From the NCBI GenBank assembly GCA_031270615.1, contig JAISXE010000291.1, positions 1-5,422 on the forward strand: 5,422 nt of DNA, read 5' to 3'. Position numbers and translations under genes: made by a program. Numbering within the stretch: position 1 is the first letter of the stretch; the number at the start of each line of letters is the position of its first letter. The notes beneath the pieces were generated by a model, which worked only from the letters and a program-made list of their open reading frames with translations, was not told the DNA's origin and did no database searches. This DNA comes from Spirochaetia bacterium. GTDB taxonomy: Bacteria; Spirochaetota; Spirochaetia; DTKZ01. Shown piece after piece: positions 1 through 5,336 of the stretch.

Positions 1-1
1 T

Positions 2-1894
2 ATCCCCAAAAGCCTCAACTATATCGACTACTGCGCCTTCCAAAACTGCTTCAGCCTTGAACCCGCCTCGATTCCCGATTCGCTCCTGGAAGACAGCTCC
101 CGCAGCGCCTTTGACGGCTGCGAAAAACTGAACAGGGAAAACATTTTCCGGGACGGAATCGTTTTGGACCCAAGCGGGGAATTCCTTGTGGCCTGCCTGC
201 GGGAAAAGGCGGGCGCGTGCGTCATTCCCGAAGGAGTCAGGGCCATAAAAAACGGCGCGTTCAGGGACTGCCGCAAACTTACTTCGATAGTTTTTCCGCA
301 AAGCCTTTCCAGCATAGGCGAGGAGGCCTTTATAAACTGCCCCAATCTGGATGCGAAAACGCTGCGGGCGGTAAAAACCATTATGGAAAAAGAAACGGAA
401 GCCCTGAAAGATTTTCTGCAAGTGCGGGCGGAAGACTCCTATACCTTCCATGCCGACGAGACGAGCTGCGATATAGCGATGTATAGAGGAAAAGGCGGCA
501 GGGTGGAGATTCCCGCCGTGATCAAAGGGCAAAGAGTCGAATATATTGAATACAGGGCCTTTGCGAACCAGAAGGCCATAACTTCCGTCGTTATTCCCAA
601 CACGGTAAGCGCCATAATCAACAACGCCTTTGAAGGCTGTACCGGCCTGAAAGAGATAAGCATTCCCGCCTCGGTCCAGAGCATTCATGATAATGTTTTT
701 GAAGGCTGCGTGAATCTTGAAGCCATTCGCGTTGATCCGGACAACAGATGGTTTGCCGACCTTGACGGCGTAGTATACGATAAAGAATTGGCCCAATTAA
801 TATGCTACCCGCCGGGCAGGACAAAGGAATTCACTCCCCCGCCCACGCTTAAGGGTATGTCCCTTGCGGCCTTCAGCACAAAAATGAAATTAAAAAGCGG
901 CGAACGAAAGCAGATAAACGAGGTCATTTCCAAATTGTATTCGGGCTGCAAAAAAACCGGCGACAGGAACGCGAAAGTCACTTATTACCTGCAAACAGGG
1001 GGAAAATGGATTATCCCTTCCGTTATTGGGGAAGGCGCGGGCGAATTACAGGTAACGGAGATAGGCGAAAGCGTGTTCGCGAAATCCCGCTTTATTCCCG
1101 ACGAAATAGAAATTCCCGCCAGCGTGCGGCTGATAAGGCCCGATTCATTTACCCGCGAACACCGCCACTGCGCCGAAAAGCTCCGCGCCATTCATGTCCA
1201 CCCGGATAATCCCGCGTATTCCTGCATTGACGGCGTGGTTCTGAATAAGGCGGGCGACACCCTTGTGTGTTTTCCCGGTGGGAAAGGCGGCGATTATGTG
1301 ATTCCCGAAAGCGTCAAAAAACTGGAAACCGGCGTTTTCCTGTGCTGCGACAACCTGGCTTCGATTACTATTCAGGAAAATCTCAGGGAAATTCCCGGAG
1401 GGACTATCGCCGTGAATCCTAAATTAAAGAATATCATTGTTTCGCCGGAAAATCCTGATTTCAAAAGCATGGATGGCGTGCTGTTCAGGAAAGACGGCGC
1501 GGTTCTTGTTGCCTTTCCTGCGGGAAGGAAAGGCGAATATCAAATCCCCCAAGGCGTTACGGTTATAGACAGCACGGCTTTTGGCGGCTGTATGAGGCTT
1601 ACTTCGATTATAATTCCCGAAGGCGTGCGGGAAATACGAAGCGAGGCTTTTGTCGGCTGTGCGGGCCTGGTCGCAATTCAATTCCCGCAGAGCCTGGTAT
1701 CGATAGGGGACAGCGCCTTTGACCACTGCGCCAAACTCAAAACCCTTAATCTGCCTCCGGGCTTACAACACATTGGGGAAAACGTCTTCTGCGAGTGCGA
1801 CAGCCTGCTCAAAAAAACGCGAAACCTGATACGCGAGCGCTTCGGCAAAACCTCTCTTGATTCGCTGGATCCGTTTGGGTTTGACGAGGACTGA
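2..1894 (+). CDS. BspA-like leucine-rich-repeat protein (5'-truncated by window)
   Basis: The frame is open from the window edge to TGA at 1892-1894, giving 630 visible residues; the true start lies upstream. A TTG at 164 would be a possible start, but typical repeats are already readable before it (IPKSLNYIDYCAFQNC), so it is probably internal. The protein is built of about 23-residue BspA-type repeats (LRR_5 family) of the pattern IPxxVxxIxxxAFxGCxxLxxI, for example IPEGVREIRSEAFVGCAGL. Between repeat blocks lie spacer modules with the core DPDN/SPEN...DGVVxxKxxxxLVCFPxG, at visible residues about 241-275, 396-426 and 477-507, with a weaker one near 50-72. The C-terminus is a short polar tail ending in DPFGFDED; no sortase signal, membrane helix or secretion domain is visible at this end. 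The N-terminal signal region cannot be seen. Family members are often surface or secreted proteins that bind host or matrix proteins or other bacteria; that role is inferred from the family. No clear terminator follows the gene. Confidence 0.9.
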   Translation: MPKSLNYIDYCAFQNCFSLEPASIPDSLLEDSSRSAFDGCEKLNRENIFRDGIVLDPSGEFLVACLREKAGACVIPEGVRAIKNGAFRDCRKLTSIVFPQSLSSIGEEAFINCPNLDAKTLRAVKTIMEKETEALKDFLQVRAEDSYTFHADETSCDIAMYRGKGGRVEIPAVIKGQRVEYIEYRAFANQKAITSVVIPNTVSAIINNAFEGCTGLKEISIPASVQSIHDNVFEGCVNLEAIRVDPDNRWFADLDGVVYDKELAQLICYPPGRTKEFTPPPTLKGMSLAAFSTKMKLKSGERKQINEVISKLYSGCKKTGDRNAKVTYYLQTGGKWIIPSVIGEGAGELQVTEIGESVFAKSRFIPDEIEIPASVRLIRPDSFTREHRHCAEKLRAIHVHPDNPAYSCIDGVVLNKAGDTLVCFPGGKGGDYVIPESVKKLETGVFLCCDNLASITIQENLREIPGGTIAVNPKLKNIIVSPENPDFKSMDGVLFRKDGAVLVAFPAGRKGEYQIPQGVTVIDSTAFGGCMRLTSIIIPEGVREIRSEAFVGCAGLVAIQFPQSLVSIGDSAFDHCAKLKTLNLPPGLQHIGENVFCECDSLLKKTRNLIRERFGKTSLDSLDPFGFDED

Positions 1895-1939
1895 CCCGCG
1901 GCGGTTTACGGGAAAAACAAAATCCCCGGGGGCTTGTAA

Positions 1940-1969
1940 TTCACCCGCATCAGGATTAGTCTCTTTAAT
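1940..1969 (+). promoter_or_regulatory. Weak sigma70-like promoter candidate for manA
   Basis: TTCACC at 1940-1945 (4 of 6 against TTGACA) lies 18 bases before TTTAAT at 1964-1969 (5 of 6 against TATAAT). Transcription would begin near 1976, about 108 bases before the manA start, leaving room for a leader with the hairpin at 1995-2032. This is a consensus match by eye in a region where a promoter is expected, and such matches also occur by chance. Confidence 0.25.
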
Positions 1970-2087
1970 GCGTATGAAATCAAAATGCAAAAACCCTGCG
2001 GTTCCGTCTCCCCGGTTCCCACCCCCCGCAGGTGGCACCGAATTCGTGTCCAGCCGCGCGGATATTGCCAACCGGCAAGCAAGATGA
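1968..2087 (+). CDS. Possible 39-residue ORF ahead of manA
   Basis: An ATG at 1968 opens a 39-codon frame ending in TGA at 2085-2087, which overlaps the manA ATG in an ATGA arrangement like the one between manA and the next gene. The product starts MRMKSKCKNP, is basic and proline-rich, and matches no family I recognise. AGGA at 1952-1955 is 12 bases upstream of the ATG, rather far for a ribosome site. Since manA itself has only a weak Shine-Dalgarno, coupling from this ORF is conceivable. Against it: the frame stays open by chance back into the preceding gene, and an ATGA overlap is not rare. It could be non-coding leader sequence. Confidence 0.15.
   Translation: MRMKSKCKNPAVPSPRFPPPAGGTEFVSSRADIANRQAR
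1995..2032 (+). promoter_or_regulatory. Hairpin in the manA leader
   Basis: CCTGCGG at 1995-2001 is the exact reverse complement of CCGCAGG at 2026-2032, with a pyrimidine-rich 24-base loop between them. The right arm ends 51 bases before the manA start. No U-run follows, so it is not an intrinsic terminator. It may be a leader structure or a chance pairing. Confidence 0.2.
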
Positions 2088-3307
2088 TATACAAACTCGA
2101 AAACACGGTCCAGCACTACGCCTGGGGTTCCCCGGTTTTGATACCGGAATTCCTGGGCAGGGAAAATCCCCAGGGCAAACCCTGGGCGGAGCTTTGGATG
2201 GGCGCGCACCCCAGCGCCCCGTCCCGGGTCCTCTCAGGCGCTGCCGGGGGCGGCGGGACCCTGGACGGGCTTATCGCATCCAACCCCGCCGCCTTCCTTG
2301 GGGAGGATGCCGCGGGAAGCTTTGGCGGGCAGCTTCCTTTTTTGCTCAAACTTCTCGCGGCGGCCTCGCCCCTGTCGATACAGTGCCACCCCTCCCTGGA
2401 GCAGGCCCGCGAAGGCTTTGCCCGCGAAAACATCGGGGGGATTCCTCTGGATGCGCGGGAGCGCAACTACAAAGACGCGAACCACAAACCGGAAATCATT
2501 CTCGCGCTGACGCCTTTTTCCGCGCTGCGCGGCCTGCGGCCCCTGGATGAAACCATCCGGTTTTTTTCCGCCTTTCCCGCGCCCGATTTGCGCGCTGCCG
2601 CGGCCGCATTGGAAAAAAACCAAAGCGGGGAGGGGATCAAGGCTTTTCTTGGCACCCTTCTTTCCGCCTCCCGCGATACGGCCCGCGCCTGGATACAGGC
2701 GCTGCAAAGCCCGCAGGGGGGCGCGGGGGTCCGGCAGGCACCTGGGTTTCGGGCCTTTCTCCGTCTGGCCGGTTCCTATCCCGAAGACTCCGGCTGCCTT
2801 GCCCCTTTTTACCTGAACCTGGTGGATCTCGCGCCTGGGGAAGCCCTCTTTCTGGGGCCGGGGGAGCTTCACGCCTACCTTGGGGGCCTGGGCGTGGAGC
2901 TTATGGCGAACTCCGACAACGTGCTGCGCGCGGGGCTTACGCCGAAACACATCGATGTGCGGGAGCTTCTTGCCCTGGTAAGCTGCAAGGCGGCGAAGGC
3001 GGAAATCCTCCGTCCCCGCGCCGTAAGGCACGGCGGCTTTACCGAAAGCGAATACCCCTGCCGCGCGCGGGAGTTCGCGCTGTCGCTTATCACGGCGGAG
3101 GGGGAAGCCGACATCCAAACCGGGGGCCCGGAAATCCTTTTCTGCGGCGGCGGGAACGCCGTGCTGGAAACAGCCGAAGGCCCCTGCGCGCTTGCCAAAG
3201 GCGAGTCGGTCTTCATACCCGCCTCGCAGAAAGCCTACCGGCTGAAAGGAAGCTGCGCCATCTACAGGGCGCGCGTGCCCTCCCCGCAGGAGGGGCCGCC
3301 GCAATGA
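2084..3307 (+). CDS. manA: Class I mannose-6-phosphate isomerase
   Basis: This 407-residue cytoplasmic zinc enzyme interconverts fructose-6-phosphate and mannose-6-phosphate, feeding mannose into glycolysis or supplying mannose-6-phosphate for GDP-mannose and glycan synthesis. Family landmarks appear in order: VQHYAWGS (9-16), AELWMGAHP (35-43), PLSIQCHP (96-103), ERNYKDANHKPE (126-137), ELHAYL (261-266) and MANSDNVLRAGLTPKHID (274-291). By homology to the E. coli enzyme the zinc ligands are Gln100, His102, Glu137 and His263, and Arg282 is the conserved active-site arginine. All are present, so the enzyme should be active. Length fits the family (E. coli about 391). ATG 2084 is preferred over the in-frame ATG at 1985 because MIYKLENTVQHYAWGS aligns with the usual N-terminus and the upstream extension looks non-homologous. 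The Shine-Dalgarno before 2084 is weak. The stop overlaps the next gene's start. The GC content is clearly higher than in the preceding leucine-rich-repeat gene. Confidence 0.95.
   Translation: MIYKLENTVQHYAWGSPVLIPEFLGRENPQGKPWAELWMGAHPSAPSRVLSGAAGGGGTLDGLIASNPAAFLGEDAAGSFGGQLPFLLKLLAAASPLSIQCHPSLEQAREGFARENIGGIPLDARERNYKDANHKPEIILALTPFSALRGLRPLDETIRFFSAFPAPDLRAAAAALEKNQSGEGIKAFLGTLLSASRDTARAWIQALQSPQGGAGVRQAPGFRAFLRLAGSYPEDSGCLAPFYLNLVDLAPGEALFLGPGELHAYLGGLGVELMANSDNVLRAGLTPKHIDVRELLALVSCKAAKAEILRPRAVRHGGFTESEYPCRAREFALSLITAEGEADIQTGGPEILFCGGGNAVLETAEGPCALAKGESVFIPASQKAYRLKGSCAIYRARVPSPQEGPPQ
3288..3295 (+). promoter_or_regulatory. Strong Shine-Dalgarno for the DUF188 gene, inside manA
   Basis: AGGAGGGG lies in the last codons of manA, 8 bases before the ATG at 3304. 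It fixes that start and explains how the downstream gene is translated despite the 4-base ATGA overlap with the manA stop. Confidence 0.8.
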
Positions 3308-3765
3308 CGATTTGGGTCGATGCCGACTCCTGTCCCGTGCGCGTGCGGGAGATTGTGGCCAAGGCCGCCCTCGCGCGGAAAATCCCCGCCGTCTTCACGG
3401 CCAACCGCAGGATTCCCCTGAAAAAAAACGCCTATGTGTCCGCGCTTGTCGTGGGGAAAACCGAAGGCAGCGCGGACGCCAGCATCCTGCGCTGCGCGAA
3501 GGCCGGGGACCTGGTCATCACCCGCGACATCCCCCTCGCGGCGGAGCTGGTCAGGCAGGGCCTCTGCGTCATCAACGACAGGGGAAACGCCTTCAGCGCG
3601 GACACGGTAGCCGAAAGGCTGTCCCTGAGGGACTTTATGAAAGACCTCCGGGACCAGGGACTCTACGAAAACCCCGAAGGGGGCTTCGGCCCCAGGGAGG
3701 CGAAACTTTTTGCCGACGCCTTTGACCGCGAGCTGACGCGGCTTGCAGCACCATTCCTTAAATAA
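3304..3765 (+). CDS. yaiI: YaiI/YqxD family (UPF0178, DUF188) protein
   Basis: This 153-residue protein aligns over its full length with E. coli YaiI: MTIWVDADSCPV at the N-terminus, AGDLVITRDIPLAAELV at 67-83, INDRG at 90-94, and ERLSLRDFMKDLRDQG at 104-119. Conserved acidic residues that could bind metal are Asp6, Asp8, Asp58 and Asp75. As I recall, the family is grouped with PIN-like folds, suggesting a nuclease-like core, but no reaction has been firmly established and I do not assign one. The start is supported by the Shine-Dalgarno at 3288-3295 and the family N-terminus. The ATGA overlap with manA means the two are almost certainly co-transcribed and translationally coupled. A terminator-like hairpin follows 56 bases after the stop. 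The symbol follows the E. coli homologue. Family assignment is firm; the cellular role is unknown. Confidence 0.92.
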   Translation: MTIWVDADSCPVRVREIVAKAALARKIPAVFTANRRIPLKKNAYVSALVVGKTEGSADASILRCAKAGDLVITRDIPLAAELVRQGLCVINDRGNAFSADTVAERLSLRDFMKDLRDQGLYENPEGGFGPREAKLFADAFDRELTRLAAPFLK

Positions 3766-3785
3766 CGCATGGTACACAAAGGCAA

Positions 3786-4002
3786 AAATTTACCACGGAC
3801 TGCGCACGCCGAAATAAACGCACGCCCATCAGGGCGTGTCTTTGCCCGCGCGGCAACAGGGCGAGAGGCCCAAAAACGGTTCTGTCGTATATAAAGGCGA
3901 CAGGCCGACAAAGAGGACAAAAACCCGGGGTTTCTAAACAACTCTATTGAAAAAAAATCTGTCCGGGTGGTCCGTGCCCTGTGATCAGTGAAGTCTGTGG
4001 TT
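3786..4002. repeat. Intergenic repeat element, copy A
   Basis: The stretch begins TTTACCACGGAC (3789-3800), contains AGGCCGACAAAGAGG (3902-3916) and ends in GTG-terminated units: GTCCGTG, CCCTGTG and ATCAGTG at 3970-3990, flanked by 9-base relatives. Read on the - strand, the end gives CACTGAT, CACAGGG and CACGGAC, so the two ends carry the same motif in inverted orientation. The central 15-mer recurs with one mismatch at 5181-5195 in copy B. Hairpins fill the interior: 3821-3838, 3842-3856, 3859-3871, CTGTCG/CGACAG at 3882-3903, and the AAACCC/GGGTTT palindrome at 3921-3933. No coding potential is convincing. Boundaries are approximate. Confidence 0.55.
3821..3843. terminator. Hairpin terminator between convergent genes
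   Basis: CACGCCC (3821-3827) and GGGCGTG (3832-3838) form a perfect 7-bp stem with an ATCA loop. On the + strand TCTTT follows; on the - strand CGTTTATTTC follows. It lies 56 bases after the DUF188 stop and downstream of the - strand phosphatase gene, where a bidirectional terminator is expected. The U-tracts are interrupted, so strength is uncertain. Confidence 0.5.
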
Positions 4003-4064
4003 TCTCTTGTTCTGTTGTGCAAGGCGGGGAATTATTTTAGGGGCATGTATCCCGTGGTTCCGCA

Positions 4065-4913
4065 TCACGGTTTCTGGAAACAGGATCGGACGTAGCGCAC
4101 CGCCTCGCCGCTGGCCGCGAAAACGGGCCGCCCTTTGGCCCTCCACCTTCCCAGCCCGGCCGCAGGGTCCAGGGCGTAGTTTTCCTCCGTTATGCGGGTA
4201 TCCAGCGGCTGGCCGTCCTCCCGCAGGGAGGCGCAGCCAAGCTTGTCCAAAAGGGCAAGGGCGCCCGCGAGGTCCCACAGTTTCAGGTCAGCCACATAGG
4301 CCAGATAGTGGCCCAGCATAAGGTGGGCCAGGCAAAAAACAGCGGAGGCCGTCGAGTGAAGGACGTTCCGGCCCGTATAGCCGCCCGCGCGCACGCACCT
4401 TTGGGCCAGGGCGATGGGCAGCTTGTCATCCACCGCGGCAGCCGGCAGGGAGAAAATCCGAAAGTCCGCCGGCCCGTTGGAAGCGGGCAGCCCTTTCGCG
4501 TGGTACACCGCATCGCCCTCGCTGACAAGCATTTCCCCCTCCATCGGCAGGTACACGGCCCCTTCCGTGATATTCCCGCCCCGCGCATACCCTATCGAGA
4601 TTGCCCACATGGGGAAGTGGTGGGCATAGGACGCCGTGCCATCAATCGGGTCGACGATCCACGCCGTGCCATCCAGGGCATCCTGTATGTAGCCCTCGCT
4701 GCGGCCCGCAAGGGTTTCCTCCCCAAAAAGCCAGGAACCCTCCTCCGGCGCGTCAAAGCATTCCGCGAAGGCGTTTTCGATCTCCCTGTCGGCCTGGGTC
4801 ACGACGCTCGCGTCCTTCTTGTAATCCAGGCGGGGGGCCTCAAAATATTTCAGCGCGATGTCCGCGCCCAGGCGCAGAAGCCGCGCCACCTCGTCTTTGT
4901 TCCAGTTTGTCAT
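4065..4913 (-). CDS. Inositol monophosphatase family protein
   Basis: This 282-residue cytoplasmic enzyme belongs to the Mg2+-dependent, lithium-sensitive phosphatase fold that hydrolyses phosphate monoesters of inositol and related small molecules. Visible motifs in order are VVTQADREIE (37-46), LFGEET (62-67), WIVDPIDGT (85-93) and the C-terminal KLWDLAGAL (211-219). The metal-binding set Glu65, Asp88, Asp91 and Asp214 is complete, so catalysis is expected. The residues after DPIDGT are ASYAHHFP rather than the TNFVH usual in inositol monophosphatases, so the substrate is open (inositol phosphate, histidinol phosphate, a sugar bisphosphate or a nucleotide). The ATG at 4911-4913 gives a normal-length N-terminus (MTNWNKDEVARLLRLGADIA) but has no Shine-Dalgarno at the usual distance; a GGGAAG lies too far upstream. 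The gene is convergent with manA-yaiI. Family assignment is firm; substrate is not. Confidence 0.92.
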   Translation of the reverse strand: MTNWNKDEVARLLRLGADIALKYFEAPRLDYKKDASVVTQADREIENAFAECFDAPEEGSWLFGEETLAGRSEGYIQDALDGTAWIVDPIDGTASYAHHFPMWAISIGYARGGNITEGAVYLPMEGEMLVSEGDAVYHAKGLPASNGPADFRIFSLPAAAVDDKLPIALAQRCVRAGGYTGRNVLHSTASAVFCLAHLMLGHYLAYVADLKLWDLAGALALLDKLGCASLREDGQPLDTRITEENYALDPAAGLGRWRAKGRPVFAASGEAVRYVRSCFQKP

Positions 4914-4973
4914 AGGCGCGGCAAATATACCACTTCCCGCAGAAAAAAGCTACGCGCGTCGGCGGTTATTTTA

Positions 4974-4988
4974 GGTTTTTTACCACTG
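4974..4988 (+). repeat. 15-bp direct repeat, left copy
   Basis: GGTTTTTTACCACTG here is identical to 5152-5166. The two copies bracket the inverted-repeat segment 4986-5150 (3-base overlap on this side, 1-base gap on the other). It could be a target-site duplication or a conserved terminus of the intergenic repeat family, since copy A also starts with TTTACCAC. Confidence 0.75.
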
Positions 4989-4992
4989 TCAA
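4987..4992 (-). promoter_or_regulatory. Consensus -35 box upstream of the phosphatase gene
   Basis: On the - strand this reads TTGACA, a perfect -35 hexamer, 74 bases before the phosphatase ATG. It lies in the left inverted repeat of the 4986-5150 segment. No good -10 box sits at 17 bases: TAAAAT is at a 13-base spacing and AATAAC at 16. A TATATT (- strand, 4924-4929) is nearer the gene but has a poor -35. Promoter function is therefore uncertain. Confidence 0.25.
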
Positions 4993-5007
4993 CAAGTTAA
5001 GAAAAAG

Positions 5008-5033
5008 ATGTGCGCCTTTTTGGCACATTTTTT
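5008..5033 (+). terminator. Hairpin with following T-run
   Basis: ATGTGC (5008-5013) pairs with GCACAT (5023-5028), and inside this GCC/GGC can also pair around a T5 loop. TTTTT (5029-5033) follows directly on the + strand. On the - strand CTTTTTCTT follows, so it could act in both directions. On the - strand it would stop transcripts arriving from beyond the window before the phosphatase gene; on the + strand no obvious gene precedes it. Confidence 0.45.
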
Positions 5034-5053
5034 GCGCCCCCAGGCGCAAAAAA
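5028..5053. repeat. Perfect 11-bp-arm hairpin, T-run and A-run arms
   Basis: TTTTTTGCGCC (5028-5038) and GGCGCAAAAAA (5043-5053) are exact reverse complements around a CCCA loop. On both strands the T-run is 5' and the A-run 3' of the GC stem, opposite to a simple intrinsic terminator. The same design recurs at 5312-5336. Its T-run is also the tail of the terminator-like hairpin at 5008-5033. Confidence 0.75.
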
Positions 5054-5151
5054 CCGGGCTATCCGCTCCAATCATTTGGCTGCGCCAAAAGGATTTCCGC
5101 TTCTATCCCTTGTGCCCCACGGGCTGACCTATGCCTTAACCTGTTGACAGC

Positions 5152-5166
5152 GGTTTTTTACCACTG
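5152..5166 (+). repeat. 15-bp direct repeat, right copy
   Basis: This copy is identical to 4974-4988 and continues into ACCACACAGATGG, forming the left end of repeat copy B. The left copy diverges into the inverted repeat instead. Confidence 0.75.
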
Positions 5167-5311
5167 ACCACACAGATGGAAGGCCGACGAAGAGGGCTGA
5201 AAGCCCCGTGTTGGCAAGGCAAAACGGCCTGCCGCCCACGCGCCAGGGATTGGAGGGGGCGCGAAGCGCGCCCGCAGGGCCGGAGCGGCAGCGCAGCCCC
5301 GCAAAGCCCGG

Positions 5312-5336
5312 TTTTTTTCGGCGCAGCCGAAAAAAA
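5312..5336. repeat. Second perfect 11-bp-arm T/A hairpin
   Basis: TTTTTTTCGGC (5312-5322) and GCCGAAAAAAA (5326-5336) are exact reverse complements around a GCA loop. The layout matches 5028-5053. Its core GGCGCAGCC is the reverse complement of GGCTGCGCC at 5078-5086, which lies in a shorter TTTGGC/GCCAAA hairpin (5075-5089). Confidence 0.75.

Larger units (their letters stand above)
4986..5150. mobile_element. 165-bp segment with 16-bp terminal inverted repeats (MITE-like)
   Basis: CTGTCAACAAGTTAAG at 4986-5001 and CTTAACCTGTTGACAG at 5135-5150 are inverted repeats matching at 15 of 16 positions. The 133 bases between them have no ORF of note and hold several hairpins. Flanking 15-bp direct repeats sit against both ends. 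This is the layout of a small non-autonomous mobile element. No transposase is in the window, 12-15 bp is long for a target duplication, and I do not recognise the ends as a named insertion-sequence family. Confidence 0.45.

Noticed and set aside
2031..2050. T-box-like string AGGTGGCACCG upstream of manA
   Set aside because: It resembles the T-box core, but the following bases do not match, there is little room for a stem I, no terminator follows, and manA is not a typical T-box target.
1985..2083. Upstream in-frame ATG extending ManA by 33 residues
   Set aside because: The extension has no family similarity, and MIYKLENTVQHYAWGS at 2084 matches the normal N-terminus.
1763..2209. 148-codon - strand frame spanning the gap before manA
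   Set aside because: It overlaps both flanking genes in antisense and has no recognisable domain.
2234..3304. 356-codon open frame on the - strand across manA
   Set aside because: It is antisense to a gene with clear homology. High GC keeps the opposite frame open, and its product shows no recognisable family.
3663..4022. 119-codon - strand frame beginning MHNRTRETTDFTDH
   Set aside because: Its N-terminal TDFTDH pattern comes from the CAC-starting heptamer array, and it overlaps the 3' end of the DUF188 gene.
4308..5000. 230-codon + strand frame across the phosphatase gene
   Set aside because: It is antisense to a well-supported phosphatase, and its translation is arginine-rich with no motif.
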